Numbered from the stretch's first letter, positions 33,901 through 44,757 are shown. The stretch: DNA of 64,000 nucleotides from Nereocystis luetkeana (GCA_031213475.1 JARUPZ010000002.1:14757425-14821424), one strand, 5' to 3'. Numbers and translations: made by a program. Notes: generated by a model from the sequence alone, not told the origin.

Positions 33901-36900
33901 CTGATCGCAGCAGAAAGGGCTCATCAACCCCAAACTATATGCAAAGCATGACTTAAAGCGACGACGAAAAGTATACCGCAGCAACAAAAAACGTTCTTCA
34001 TATGTTTCTGACACGAGTCTAGGAAAAAAAAATTCTTACGTAGCAGACTTCCATTTTTCTCAAGTGCTGCCTGTCGCGTACTCTGTATAGCCTCCCCCGC
34101 GCAAGGAACGCGAGGCCAGTCTGAGACGATCGGACAACGTACCCGACAAAGGCCACCCGCAGCTTGAGGTTTTCCGCCTCCTTCTTGGTCTGCTTGATGA
34201 TGTCGAAAAGCTTCTGCTTCGTCTGGTCGATCCACGTCATCATCTGCACACCGCAATTGCAAGCATGGATTTTCATGGTCAACTTATTCGACAAGAAACC
34301 CGGCCGTGCCACTTGTGCCGCTCGACTTATACTGCGCGCATGCCACAACGCGCGCCACAATATGGGGGGGGGGGGTAGAAGCGCTCATTTTAGTACTGCC
34401 ATCCCGTTTTAGGGACTAACCACCCAAATTCTGAGCAGTTTGTCCCCAACACGGGACTCTGCCATCACTGCATGATCCCCAACCAAAGAAAATTCGGCCT
34501 ATAGCAGAAGAAATTTATCGGTACACTTAGAAACAAGTTATGCCAACACAAACTACTTTGCTAAACTCGCTGAACCCACTTTTTGACGACAGCCTACCTG
34601 GAACTACAGTAGAATTCGATCTTGTTGGCAGTATCAAACGAGTTAAGGTTCGAAGTGTTTTCACAAGCTATATATGCCGGAAACAACCTCTAACAGCAGC
34701 CAGCTCTCTTCCCCCCTCGCTCACCGACCCCGTGCAGTCCATTACGAAGCATAAGTCGACCTCGACCGGTCCTGTGCAGCCCGCGACGACGCTCAAGTCA
34801 GCATCAACCTCGGCCGTCAAAAGCGCACCACCACCCAGTTTCTTCACCTGCTGGTCGATGGCCTCCACCAAATCAACCTCCGAAACCGAACCACAGTTGT
34901 CCTCCTTTCCCTCTTTTCTCGAGAAACCTAAGCAACGAATAAAAGCCGACGAAAAATGCCGTTCCTGGCCGGCTTGCAAGTAAGCCGCCCGCCCTCTGAG
35001 GTTCACCAACGAGGACGTCACAGCGCCCACATCCATAAGGTCGCCACAACCGACTATCGCTTCGGCCCAGTACTCGACAGCGAGTTCAGGTTCCCCCGCG
35101 GCGAGCATGCTCTCTCCCCGCGTGGCTAGTAATCGCTGCCGCAGCACGCCCGGAGGAGTTGTGGCGGCGCCGGCGGCGCCGGCAGTCACGGAGGTGGCGA
35201 CCGGGGTGGCAGTGGCTTGCGGACTGGGTGCCGCGGCAATGATCCTATCGGCACGTTCCAGCGCCTTGGAGGTCTGTGTTTTTCGACCAGGCCGTGTGCT
35301 TTCGAGCGCGGCGAGGGCGAGGAGATACTCGACCTGACGGTCGGTGCCGAGTGCGTCGTTTCTCTCGGCAGCGAGGGCCTCGCACTCCGCCATCAATTTA
35401 CAAGCTTCATCCGCCGCTTTGCCGTTCCGAGCTTTGCCGCCACCAGTCGCTTGGGCGGCCAAACACAACGCAAGGTTAAACTTACGGTTCGCGAGTTGGA
35501 GTCCCAGCAATGCGGTCGAGTCAGGGTCTCCCGGTTCGCTACCCGTTCTCTGCTGGGCCTCGACGGCGTCGAGGCAATGGACAGGAGGCTTCGAAGGTGA
35601 CCCTTGCTGCCCTCCCTCCCGCTTCTTCTTCTTCAGCTCAGCGACGTCGTTCGGGACAGTTGGGGACGGAGCAGGGAAACGTTGCAGAGATCCGCTGTCC
35701 CCCCTCTGCTTTGCCGTGGAGGCAATCATCTCGGAGTCATCTATCGCCAGCCGAAAGTTTGTGACGGCGTCTTCATATTTGTCGTCGGCCTGGCGCATCA
35801 ACGCATCGGCGCGGGAGGCACCTTTGTTTTGTTCCCGCTGAACCTTGGCGTTCATTACGAGAGCTCGCGCTTGCAAGGTGCACACGTTCCCCAGGTTGTT
35901 GCGAACGATGCTCACCTGCCGCAACAACACCACCGTGAACAAAGGATATCGGGGGGGGGGGTACTCATTTGTTGTTTGCTTTTCACCATCGACCACGCAT
36001 CCCTTTCGAGACGAAGCCCTCTTCCTACTCCCAATAGAGACACCCCCAACATTTGGGCGCTTTGTGGGGTGTAGCCATGTCATGCATAGCCGTAGTCTTA
36101 TTATCATGGACCCTCGCATCCCTACAATGCCGGGACGGAGCACGTCGGGTTTTCGCCGACCAGGCATACATTTCTTGCTCCAAGCGCGAAACGCCGTGAG
36201 AGATACAAGCGAATCGCATGAAGGTGAGTATCATCCTATTGAGAACCGCTTGTGAGCTGGACTCTCTTGCGTATGGATGACAGCGTCGCATTCATTCGTG
36301 CTGGGTGCCATCGTTGTCGGCCATCTCAACGGCGGGTGGGTATCGGGCGGAGGGAATACCACATGTATCGATCGGTCGCTGACGAGCCGCCGACACCCAC
36401 ACGATGAGCACAAGCTGTGCACAACACAATGAAGGAGCAGGTGCACACTAAACATAGTGCCACAGCTCTCAGATACTAAGGTCGCTCCCGTTGCTGCTCT
36501 AGACCGTTTCAAACCCGTCGGTTGTGTGGGTACCCGTGGCAATCGACCGCTCGACTACACGTAGCTCGAGCAAAAATGCGAACCTATCCATTTGCACGCG
36601 CTCAGTCTGACAGTTCGTGTACTGCCTGCTGGGGGATGTAAGGGGTGAATTTTCAAACGCAAACGGGCCAAAAACTTGGCCCATGGCGCTAGTTAGCCCA
36701 GTGCGCCAAACGCAGTGGCAAGATCTTTAAACATACCAGGTAGGTTTTTATTTGATTCAAAAGTGTGTCCAATTCCCCAAAAGATCACGTTCGGAGAGCC
36801 ACGATGGTGACGCAAACATATAGCCCACGACTACTCACCCCGCGATCGTTGCTGAGCTTCGTAAACAAGAAGAGCGCGTCGCAGTAGCTCTTGTGCGCGG

Positions 36901-39900
36901 CCTCTAGGTCTCCGGTCCCCAGGGTCTGGTTCCCGAAGTGTATTATCGTGGTCATGCTCTTGAATGCGTCCATGAGTTCTTCCACCTCCGGGCAGGTGAT
37001 TTCGTTCAGTATCCACACCCCAGGGTCCTGTCACAAGTGGGGGACCCCGGGAAGGCAGGAGTGAGCTCCAGTTTTTTCTTGTGCCAGGTACGCGTTCGTG
37101 CACACGTCTCCGTGTACGCACTTTTACTCTTGTTTAGCCTGTCAACGCGGGAGCGGCTCCGTCAAACACAATACCTGGTACCTAGTATGAATTTATATCC
37201 GTGCGATGGGAATGGTCAGCGGTTTGGTACGCGAGTCGCGGACGTGTTTCGTTTCCTTCGTACAGTAGTAGCGCACCAAACTTGTTTCCTCTAGTAGCTG
37301 CGCTATGTACGCCCTCTGCTGTACGGAGAAAGGGACAAGCGTACTTTTTTCACAGACGGCGGCGCACGCACCTGTTCAGAAAAGTCCAGGTTATTGAGGC
37401 CTTTCACGATGTCCACGAGCTGGTTGACGGGCCCTGTCAGGGTAGTGGACACTGAACGAGCAACTCCCGCCGTGAGGCAAACCGTGACTATCATCAACAG
37501 CGCAACGATGAGGCTGGCGACAATCACAATGCTTCGGATCTCCGATTCTGTTTTGGAAAATGCCTTGCTCGGCAGGCAGTCGTCAACACGCACGGGAGGA
37601 GTGAGAGGGGGTACTTCATCATTTCGGTGGTGGTATTGTATCTTGCCTTCTGATAAAAACAATAAACGTGAGAGAGTAAAATAACGTGTGAAGTATAGCG
37701 GGGCTGGTGATACTTGAAATATTTCTCATTTCGGGGACACGGTGTACATACTACAGTACAGTGATGTTGGACGGGTGTACACGCCATAGCTGTGTTCTTG
37801 GTATTATTTGGTTGCAAGTGATACGGGATGGTCAACTTGAGCTCGTTAGTACGGCCTCCTTGTGTACTGGCACACTGCCGTGCAACTTATTTCGTATCTG
37901 GTACTACTCGTACTGAAATGGTGGCGATTACCTTAATTGTACATTTTAGGAAACGATATCGAACGAAAATCGAGTTGGATACCATACGTACCGATACACA
38001 AAAAAAAGAATCGATACAACTTCGATAGTTGATATATCGAAGCTTTCATTCAGTACACAGTACCTGCACAGAAAACATAGGGATGCCAGGGGATGGAGGG
38101 TAAAAAACACGATCGAAATTCGAGATCATGACACTTTTCGATACGGCATCCAACACTAGTACATACATACACAGAAAAAAATTGACCGTAACTTCCAGAA
38201 AAAAAAATGGCGCATCACGAGTGGTACCACTGTGCACGTTGTGGTAAGGCCATCTTTCAGTGTCGAGGGCTTTCTGGAACGCGCTAACAATGTAGGCATC
38301 CATAAGCCTTTCATTTGCGCCGGAAAAGCGGTCAGTTTTGCTGCTTGATGTTACGCTCTGTTGTCGCTCAATGACGCGTCTTTTACTTCCGGCGATCTCA
38401 GAGGTGTCGTCTGACATGGCCAAAAACACGAAACAAGACCGCGATGAGCAGCACATGCTCACACGCACGTAGCGCACTTGTTGTTTACCAAAACAAAAAA
38501 CGAGCTCACCCCCAACAGCGAGTCCTCGCTGACGGTCACCGCGACGATAAAGCCTCCCGTTGAGCAAGCCAAGAAGCTCGAACTCCCACCACTACCCGTA
38601 GCTGCACCGGCGCCAGAGCGGCTGACTCTCTCGTGTTCCCACGAAACCAGCCACGTCTCGCCGCTCTTCTGGTAGCTCGCCGAGCCCGCACACTCCTCGG
38701 TCATACGCTTCACGACAAGGTCGAAGTCAGCCCTGTCGACGCCCGGCTCGAGGTCGACGATATTCTGAATGCCGTCGAGCGCGTCCAGCAGCGGGTGAGC
38801 GGCAACTCCCCCCCCTGTAGGGGTCAGAAGATAGGCGTACCCCTCGTCACCCATAATGCGCAGGCCAAGGATGGACGCCTCGATAAGTGCGAAGTCCATG
38901 TCGATGCCGACAACGCCGAGCAGCGTGACACCGTCGGTGGCGTAGACCGGAGCAGCGGGCGTGATGGTAAGCGCCCCTGTGCCCGCGGAGGCGTACGGAT
39001 CGGTGAATATGGGCTCGCCGTTACGACTGTTTACGCGGGCGTCCTGGAACCACACCCGGCACCGAGGATCGAAGTATGGGAGCGAAAAGTCGCTGTCGCC
39101 GGTGTCAAAGCGATCGTCGCAATCCTGTTCATAGAAGTGGAGTGGGGAGTGATGTGACAATAATGCAAAAAGCGGTGCCAGCGCACATACAGCTGTTTCG
39201 GGGACGCGCTGCTGATGGCTGCACATAGACGGGAGGGACAGGACAGGAGGAGTGGTGTCCTGTTTTGTGTTACACGTTGCCACCGCAGCGACGTGCCCAA
39301 ACGTTGTAGTCGTTCGTTCGTTCGTTCGCTGGCTAGCGAGGATCCCTGGCGGCGATGTTCTTGCCAATCGAAGAGTAACTGCCTTCTGCAGGGTGGGCTA
39401 TTAGAGCCACTACCACTACCCGCAGATGCTCTTCGCGAAAACGAAATGGTTTAATGCACGAGCTTATTCGCACACTCGTTCCGAAGTAAAAATCACGAGG
39501 AAACTAAATCAAGGAAACCGCTCCAGGCCAGATTTCAGTTGAATCATGACTTGATCTCAGTCGTCTCCCTAGCATTTCTTGGGCTGGTTGACAAACCGGA
39601 AATATTTTGCTCCGGAGATAAAGTTGCAACCCGATCGAGGTACTGCGTGTTGTCGCATTCGCGCGTGATCTTAGCACACACAAATTCATGCTAAGAAAGT
39701 AACGGCAACATTTGCAGGCGACACCTTCCGTCCGCTGCGCGACCGTCTATCCATCTAAGTACTATGGGATCGCCTGCGTATCCACCAATCAATGTTCTGA
39801 CAAATCTACTTTGCCTGCAAGATTTACTAGCCTTATTCGAGTAAACCTACTGTACTACACCTCGTTAAATGTCGAAAAGCCAGCCTCGAGCATGTCGAAA

Positions 39901-42900
39901 GCAGGGTACGCTTGCAGGACGGGCGACGAGTCGGGATCGTCGACCAGCGACGGGTCATCCAGGGCGGCCAGATACATCAGCTCTTCCCGCTGCATTCCCC
40001 TAAACAGAACGTCCATCAAGGCCGTGCGGTTGAGCAGGCCGTCGAGCGAGCTAACGACGGCAGGAGAGCTTCCTGGGTCGAGCCCGGGGACGTACCTGCT
40101 CAAGAGAGTAATGTGCATTCCCCGGGTGGGGTGGGGACAGGCGAGTGAGCCAGCAGCTGACTCAATAACAAGTATAGAAGGTCATCCCTTTCAACCAAAA
40201 TAAAAAACAAGGAGAACAGTACGTAGAAAGAATGAGGTTTTCGTAGCAAAACATGTTTATTTATGTTTTTTTTGCTTTGCCGCAAGGGCACATCTATCTG
40301 TGCATCTTCTTCCTCTTTCTTATCCCTTGCAGGTCCAGGTCCCCTACGCGATCTTGCTGTTTCAGTTTTTTCGCGTAGACCATTGGGCCGTGTAAACATG
40401 CTTTCATTCCAATCTCGTCTCTTATCCTCGCGTATATCAAGTGTTCTTTTCCCCGGGGGAGGGGGGGTGTACTCGATATCATGCATGGCCATAGTCCTAT
40501 GGCCATAGAAGCTCGCATCCCTATGTACAATGCCGGGACGGAGCACGTCGGGTTTTCACCGACCGGGCAGATATTGCTAGCACCAAGCGCGAGGTGCCGT
40601 GAGGTTCTCGGCGAGTCGCATGAAGGGTGAGCTACATCCTACTAAGAACCGCTTGTGAGGCGGTCTTGCGCATGGACGACAGCTTCAGTGAGTTAATTTA
40701 ATTTCCGGGAGGGGCGGGTAGGGGGGGGCGTTCTGCCCAATGGATGGGCGACTGGGTATGGCCACATCGTCACTACGCGTGCCTTCCCTGTACCGCAAGT
40801 AGGTTCGTAGCGTACGGCCACCCGGACCCCCTCGTGTTATGATACTGCTTTGTATAAGGTTGAAAGCCCGGTAATTACCTGGGGTCAGACACTGGGATCG
40901 TATTTGTAGTACTTGGAAGGCGTATCTTAGGTGGAAAACCAGGGGTGTTTTCCAGAGAGGCAAAAGCTTAGTCTCAATCTCCAGCGTGCATGAAAGGAAT
41001 AAAACCGCTCCTCTTATATCTCGAAGCAAACATCCGACGTGAGTACCAACGAGTTCCGACTTAATAAGAAGACCTGTCCAGGGATACAAACTCGCCTTTT
41101 TGTATACCTCCAGTGCCTGCCTTCCGATTCCCCCTTCTGCTCTCATGTTTTGTCTATTTCTTTCTTCTTCTTTCTCTCTGTTTCCTGTTTCGCTCTTTTC
41201 GGTTATTTTTTTTTCTCGGTTCTATCTAATATTTTACACGCGCTTGCGTCTTTGTTACAGCTCTTCCAGTTGATGGGTTAGGTTTTGTTTTGTTTTTTCG
41301 CCCCCCCCCCCCCCCCCCCCGCCGCCCTTCTTCCTGCCTGCGAGTATATACCTGTGGTGCAAACTTATGCCAAGGTACGACAAGTTAGGGTGGTCCCCCT
41401 CCGAGATCATGGTTGACTTGGAATCCTCGGGGCATCGTAAGCTGGAAAGGGAGAGCACAGACCAGTCGTGCGTTCCTCGTAGCAGCTGTTGTTACGCTCG
41501 TGGGGAACCACCCCTCCTCCGAGCAGGGCAAGAACGAGAAGAGCACGAAAAAGCTCTTGAAAGCCATACTGGTATAAAAAACAGAAGCAGCCACCGGGTA
41601 AGTAGCACCGACCAGCCCAAACGAATTGTTTATACCTGGTACCAGGTATTAATAGTTATTATTACTGCTGTACTCGTAGTTCTAATAATTGGCACTTACC
41701 TGGTACCAGGTATGTACGAGCAGCTGCAAACTTCAACAAACGGTCGGCGAGAGCGAGCGTCAGAATTCAGCCAAACTGTTCTGACTCTACAAGCTGAAAG
41801 TTGCCACGGAAGGGAGGTAGACTTGGTGCATGGGTTTCCTTTTGTTTCCGAGGTTTTCTTCTTTCGGGAAAGTTATGAGTGATCCATGTTGAAGATCATG
41901 CTGCACATTGTCGGATGGCAAGAGAAATAATAATAATTATCAGCTGAACCTGATATTAAATACGACGTACCAGGTACTACTCTTACGGGGGGGCATAGTT
42001 AATAGGACCTATGATATACATAAAAACCTATATATTTAACCATTTTTACTAGCAATATTTGGTCCTATTAACTATGGCCCCCCGTAATATCAACAGCTGA
42101 GCCTCTGGTATTTACACGTCCGTGGAGTAATATCTGAAAGTATTCAGGCGTGCCCTTGATCTGTGGCGCTGGCTCTTTCTTGCTGGCTTGCATGTATGTC
42201 TTGTGTTACCAATGCGCCATGATACTGCAGTACTACTATTGATACTGCCGCCGTGTAGGCAATGTTTTATACGTACGTACAACAACAGCGGTATATACCT
42301 GATACTTTGCATGACTTATCCCTGGTGCCATACCTGGTACGTGCGGAACCCCCCTGTCTTCCTCCAACATATACAGCACGGAATGTTTATACATACTCGT
42401 ACCAGTACTGTAAATCCTGCATGAGGCCATATAAAACCCGTAGTACGCGCGATTGAAGTTTGAATGGAATAAATATCAAATATCGCACAGCTTGCAGAGA
42501 TGAGTTTCTGTTATGACCGCTCTCCGTGTTAACATTAAATATTTCGACGAAATCCCCGATCAGGAATTAATACCACCAGCTCTTGACCACCTGTATGATG
42601 AGTTGTAAAGTCTACTGATGCTGTGCGTACGTACTACTACTGCTATAATACTGCTGCTGTCTTTAGTCTCCACAGCAGTCAGTAGGTACTCGTTCTATTG
42701 ATATTATTAATAATAGTAAGAGACTTTCTTTCACGAACCATTCTCCGGCGCACACCGAAACTGCACTACTTTTACGTACCAAACGCTGTGGCTCCGGCTG
42801 GACGTTTCCTGCTCCAGGCCCGGGAAGCTCATCAAGTAGCGGTCGACCTCCACCGCCTTGGAACCATCCAGGGGGATCACTTGCTCGGCGAAACCCTGGA

Positions 42901-43171
42901 GCTGCTGCAAGGCATCCCTCACCAGACCAAAAACGTACCCCGTGTGCTCGGCCTTGTCCGAGGCCAACCTTGCCATGTTGGCCTGCTCCAGCTCGATCAT
43001 GGCAACCTTCGTCTCTGAGCCCCATCCCGGGATGCTCTCGGTGGTAAACACTCCGTAGCTGATCAGCACCAGGCATAGCCCGACGGCGATGGCTGCCACA
43101 ACAGAGGTCGTGAGCTTCCTAGCCAGACCTTTCTCCTCCTTCATGATCGTTGTGGTGGTTCCTTCGGGCAT
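27675..43171 (-). CDS. Cache-HAMP-TPR-vWA membrane receptor-like protein (10 exons, about 1167 aa)
   Basis: Exons 42780-43171, 39861-40095, 38510-39124, 37372-37563, 36839-37027, 34725-35915, 34143-34243, 33288-33400, 31326-31504 and 27675-27971 sum to 3504 nt and stay in frame from ATG to TGA through nine phase-matched junctions. Order: membrane helix about 20-42; extracellular Cache-type sensor about 120-410; second membrane helix about 425-448; HAMP about 449-515, its two helices split by an intron; TPR-like helices about 510-560 and weaker ones to about 850; vWA from about 927. The vWA has the MIDAS-type DCTGSM (about 934), FVGYRDYG and FADAPCHG (about 1036), the pattern of Dictyostelium vwkA and other alpha-kinase-linked vWA domains, yet no kinase follows. 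Cache plus HAMP normally sense small ligands and relay through the membrane; here the output would be TPR and vWA protein binding rather than enzyme activity. That role is inferred. The C-terminal end may be extended by an unseen exon, since a GTGAGA donor overlaps the stop. Confidence 0.8.
29433..29640 (+). repeat. Family A repeat, copy 1
   Basis: A poly-G run leads into GTACTCGATAGGAGAG, then CTCATGCATGGCCGT, ATGCCGGGACGGAGCA, CACCAAGCGCGAAGCGCCGT and ATCCTACTAAGAACCGCTT. It lies in intron 9 of the receptor gene and ends directly at family B copy 2. Confidence 0.85.
29641..29780 (+). repeat. Family B repeat, copy 2
   Basis: GGGGGCGTACTCATTTGTTGC, GACCACGTATCCC and CATTGGGCGCTGACTACG. It immediately follows a family A copy. 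Confidence 0.7.
31326..31504 (-). CDS. Receptor exon 9: vWA core
   Basis: Encodes DIAGGLKHATELSW, CILFADAPCHG and YPKGCPKGVDPARVI, all typical of vwkA-type vWA domains. The acceptor TTACGTAG at 31505 leaves a phase that rebuilds an Ala codon. The donor is CAG/GTGAGC. The usual short insert before AGGL (often DGPED) is missing or lies on an unseen microexon. Confidence 0.75.
31591..31846 (+). repeat. Family A repeat, copy 2
   Basis: Nearly full A segment from TGTACTCGATAGG behind a poly-G run to CAATGAGTTAATTTAATTTC. It lies in intron 8 of the receptor gene, only about 90 bp upstream of exon 9 (in gene orientation). Confidence 0.85.
31883..32123 (+). repeat. Family A repeat, copy 3
   Basis: Tandem neighbour of copy 2, about 37 bp away, slightly more diverged (GGGGTGTACTCATTGTGATG start, CAATGAATTGATTCAATTTC end). 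Its start resembles that of family B. Confidence 0.8.
33288..33400 (-). CDS. Receptor exon 8: vWA, conserved YRDYG
   Basis: The acceptor CTTGCAACAG rebuilds a Gly codon. The exon reads YRDYGGRVKQYEGPYDFHSE, continuing FVG from exon 7. The donor is GAG/GTACGA, phase 1. The Asp of YRD is the third MIDAS position in this family. Confidence 0.75.
34143..34243 (-). CDS. Receptor exon 7: vWA first helix
   Basis: The acceptor GGTGTGCAG is followed by MMTWIDQTKQKLFDIIKQTK and then LKLRVAFVG. The donor is GG/GTACGT. It completes DCTGSM from exon 6. Confidence 0.8.
34725..35915 (-). CDS. Receptor exon 6: TPR-like region to MIDAS start
   Basis: This single exon of 397 codons has acceptor TTGTTGCGGCAG and donor TCG/GTGAGC. 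It begins VSIVRNNLGNVCTLQARALV, the second helix pair of a TPR started in exon 5. Further helix-rich repeats follow (DKYEDAVTNFRLAIDDSEMI; LQLANRKFNLALCLAAQ; GEPELAVEYWAEAIVG) with Ala/Pro/Thr-rich linkers between them. The end, VDLCFVMDCTGS, opens the vWA domain. Confidence 0.85.
35949..36297 (+). repeat. Family B plus A composite repeat, apparently full-length (family A copy 4)
   Basis: The B segment (poly-G, TACTCATTTGTTGTTTGC, CATCCCTTTCGAGACG, CAACATTTGGGCGC) runs straight into an A segment (CATGCATAGCCGTAG, ATGCCGGGACGGAGCACGTC, GAGAACCGCTTGTGAG). This suggests A and B are parts of one element of about 350 bp. It lies in intron 5 of the receptor gene. Confidence 0.7.
36839..37027 (-). 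CDS. Receptor exon 5: HAMP second helix and first TPR
   Basis: The acceptor TTGTGACAG is followed by DPGVWILNEITCPEVEELMD and then AFKSMTTII, the second amphipathic helix of HAMP. HFGNQTLGTGDLEAAHKSYC and DALFLFTKLSNDRG look like a TPR hairpin. The donor GGG/GTGAGT is strong. Confidence 0.8.
37372..37563 (-). CDS. Receptor exon 4: second membrane helix and HAMP first helix
   Basis: The acceptor GCCGAGCAAG sits after a C/T-rich tract. AFSKTESEIR leads into the hydrophobic run SIVIVASLIVALLMIVTVCL, then GPVNQLVDIVKGLNNLDF, the first HAMP helix with its conserved Pro. The donor is CAG/GTGCGT. Confidence 0.85.
38510..39124 (-). CDS. Receptor exon 3: main Cache domain
   Basis: DSDFSLPYFDPRCRVWFQDA and EPIFTDPYASAGTGALTITP match the dCache core (Y...R.WY..A and IFTDPY...GALVIT). 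VYATDGVTLLGVVGIDMDFA, GYAYLLTPTGG and VSEDSLLG follow in the expected order. The acceptor is TATGAACAG and the donor GGG/GTGAGC, both phase 0. Confidence 0.9.
39861..40095 (-). CDS. Receptor exon 2: N-terminal Cache region
   Basis: The acceptor TTGAGCAG/G rebuilds a Trp codon. The exon reads YVPGLDPGSSPAVVSSLDGL, LFRGMQREELMYLAALDDPS and AYPAFDMLEAGFSTFNE. This is the first half of the extracellular sensor. The donor is GAG/GTGTAG. Confidence 0.75.
40468..40708 (+). repeat. Family A repeat, copy 5
   Basis: Behind a G-rich run, GTGTACTCGATATCATGC to GAGTTAATTTAATTTCCGG, with the usual core. It lies in intron 1 of the receptor gene. Confidence 0.85.
40836..41095 (+). repeat. Solo LTR-like repeat, copy 2
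   Basis: Partner of 25635-25885, in the same orientation. It begins TGTTATGATACTGC, a TG start as in LTRs, and lies in intron 1 of the receptor gene. Confidence 0.6.
41986..42084. mobile_element. MITE, family C copy 1 (TA-flanked, 24-bp inverted ends)
   Basis: CGGGGGGGCATAGTTAATAG at the left and its near-perfect complement at the right (24 bp, one mismatch) enclose an AT-rich core of about 50 bp. TA borders both ends, as in Tc1/mariner-type insertions. It lies in intron 1 of the receptor gene. Confidence 0.85.
42780..43171 (-). CDS. Receptor exon 1: start codon and first membrane helix
   Basis: The ATG at 43171 (alternative in-frame ATG at 43144) begins MPEGTTTTIMKEEKGLARK, then the hydrophobic segment LTTSVVAAIAVGLCLVLISY (about 20-42). 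VAMIELEQANMARLASDKAE begins the long extracellular helix of a Cache domain. The donor is TTTG/GTACGT in phase 2. The frame is open further upstream but becomes Cys-repeat-like, so the ATG at 43171 is preferred. Confidence 0.75.
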
Positions 43172-44671
43172 CGTGTACGTACGCAGACTACAACAACACC
43201 AACAACAACAACAACAACAACAACTGCAACGCCCGTCTACTTTTTCTGCTGTACCAGCCAGGTATGTGGCGCTTTGCTTGCTCTCTCTATATATCTCCGT
43301 GTAGAGCAACTTACTGCACGAACCACCACCACCACCACCACCAGCAGCAGGTTTCTGTTGTGGCTGCCCTCCTAGAAAGCAGGCCCAATCCGATGTCTGT
43401 GGCAGCGCGTACGTCCCAGGGACGTCACGCGCACGAGCACGAGTCAGTGCGCAGGAGCTATCCAGAGAACAGAGCGCAGGCACCCATTGCTAAAGCGGCG
43501 GCATTCAAGTCTCCCGCGTGCAAAAAAATACGAATAATTATGCGCTTGTTTTTAGGTTGCGTCGCTTCCCAACGATTTTTTCCTGGGCTCTGGAAGAAGC
43601 CCAAGGATAATTCTCGGGAGAGGTTTCGTGTCTCGTGGTTGATGAGTCGGGGTTGACAGGACAAGCTGCAAAACAGAGGACGCATTTTTCGTGTTTTTTC
43701 ACGTACTCAATCAAGATACGAAAATACTCGTACCTGGTAAATGTCTGTTTGCTGCTGCTGCTGCTGCTGCTTGCTGCTGTGTGTGGTATTGATTTGTTGG
43801 TCATGATGTCGTATGAGAAAGGGTGAAGTTCTCCAGTGCTACTATTAATATTAATACTACTGCCGTTGTCGCACGCTGCATGTATGTCTTGGATGTCATC
43901 ATTGACTGGGTAGAAAAGCAACACCTATATACCTGCCAGCAGGTAGCAGCAGCAGGCAGCAGCAGGTGGTAAATAGATCACAAATCGTAGCATATGGTTC
44001 GTCTTTTCAAAATTGCGATGAGCACCTGCCTGCATATAAATAAGCTGTGCATAATACAAAAAAAGCTACTGGTAAGTCTTTAACTAATTTAATACTACTA
44101 TTATGAATATTACGGTGGACCACATTATTAGGTGAAGCCGGCGTCCCCGGTGGCGTGGTAGGTGGTCCGCGTGCCTATCAATGCCAATTTCGTGGGTTTT
44201 GCATGCTCCTAGGGGCTTTTTCTTGCATAAAAAAATGGTTATTAGCGGAAAGCGCGAGAGCGTGAGTTAGCTACATTCGATGAAAATCGACGAGCAGTGG
44301 GAATGCTGAACCCTATGGGCTACAAATAATAAAGGCACGTACCGGGGGGAAGAAGGGTAGACCCCTGCGACCATGGTTTGTCCAGAAGCTCGTTGAGGGT
44401 GAAACCTCCTACGAGTTTTTTTTTTTTTTTTTTTTTTCCATCCCATTCATTATCTTCGCACATCTTCTTCTCTCTCTCCTTCCATCTCGTAACTCAGATC
44501 CGGGGTCACATAGCAGGCTCTTCTCCCCCCTTCCCGCTACGGTACGTGCCTTCATTTTTATCGCGAGAAGATTTCAGCCTTTTCTTCCCTCGTCGACTCG
44601 CATCGAATTGTGCCTAGGCTGTAAAGTAAAAGTAAAGTTAGGATAACAACAACTAAAAACAAAAAAACTGG
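43172..44671. other. Probable upstream region of the receptor gene
   Basis: Contains a (CAA)n run at about 43198-43222, a (CAC)n run at about 43322-43345, a (CTG)n run at about 43748-43780 and a poly-T tract at about 44406-44427. The direct repeat of 27505-27668 recurs at about 44455-44618. No clear TATA box or other core promoter was identified. Confidence 0.4.
44455..44618. repeat. Direct repeat, copy 2
   Basis: Partner of 27505-27668. The pair brackets the receptor gene, one copy past its stop and one upstream of its start. Confidence 0.65.
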
Positions 44672-44757
44672 TAGGACCTATCTATGGTATACATAAAAAC
44701 CTATATAAACCATTTTTACTATTAATAACAATATTTGGTCCTTAGCTATAATCCTCC
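44672..44757. mobile_element. MITE, family C copy 2 (degenerate)
   Basis: It keeps the core CATAAAAACCTATAT...ACCATTTTTACTA and the right end TGGTCCTTAGCTATAATCC. The left inverted end is eroded to TAGGACC. Confidence 0.7.

Noticed and set aside
38046..38440. Minus-strand open piece with RRVIERQQSVTSSSKTDRFS between receptor exons
   Set aside because: Its acceptor phase (1) does not fit the phase-0 junction. Skipping it gives a continuous Cache-to-membrane-helix sequence, so I left it as intron; an alternative exon is possible.
43172..43483. In-frame upstream extension of receptor exon 1
   Set aside because: Translation becomes Cys-repeat and other low-complexity text from (CAA)n and (CAC)n runs; the ATG at 43171 gives a sensible membrane protein start.
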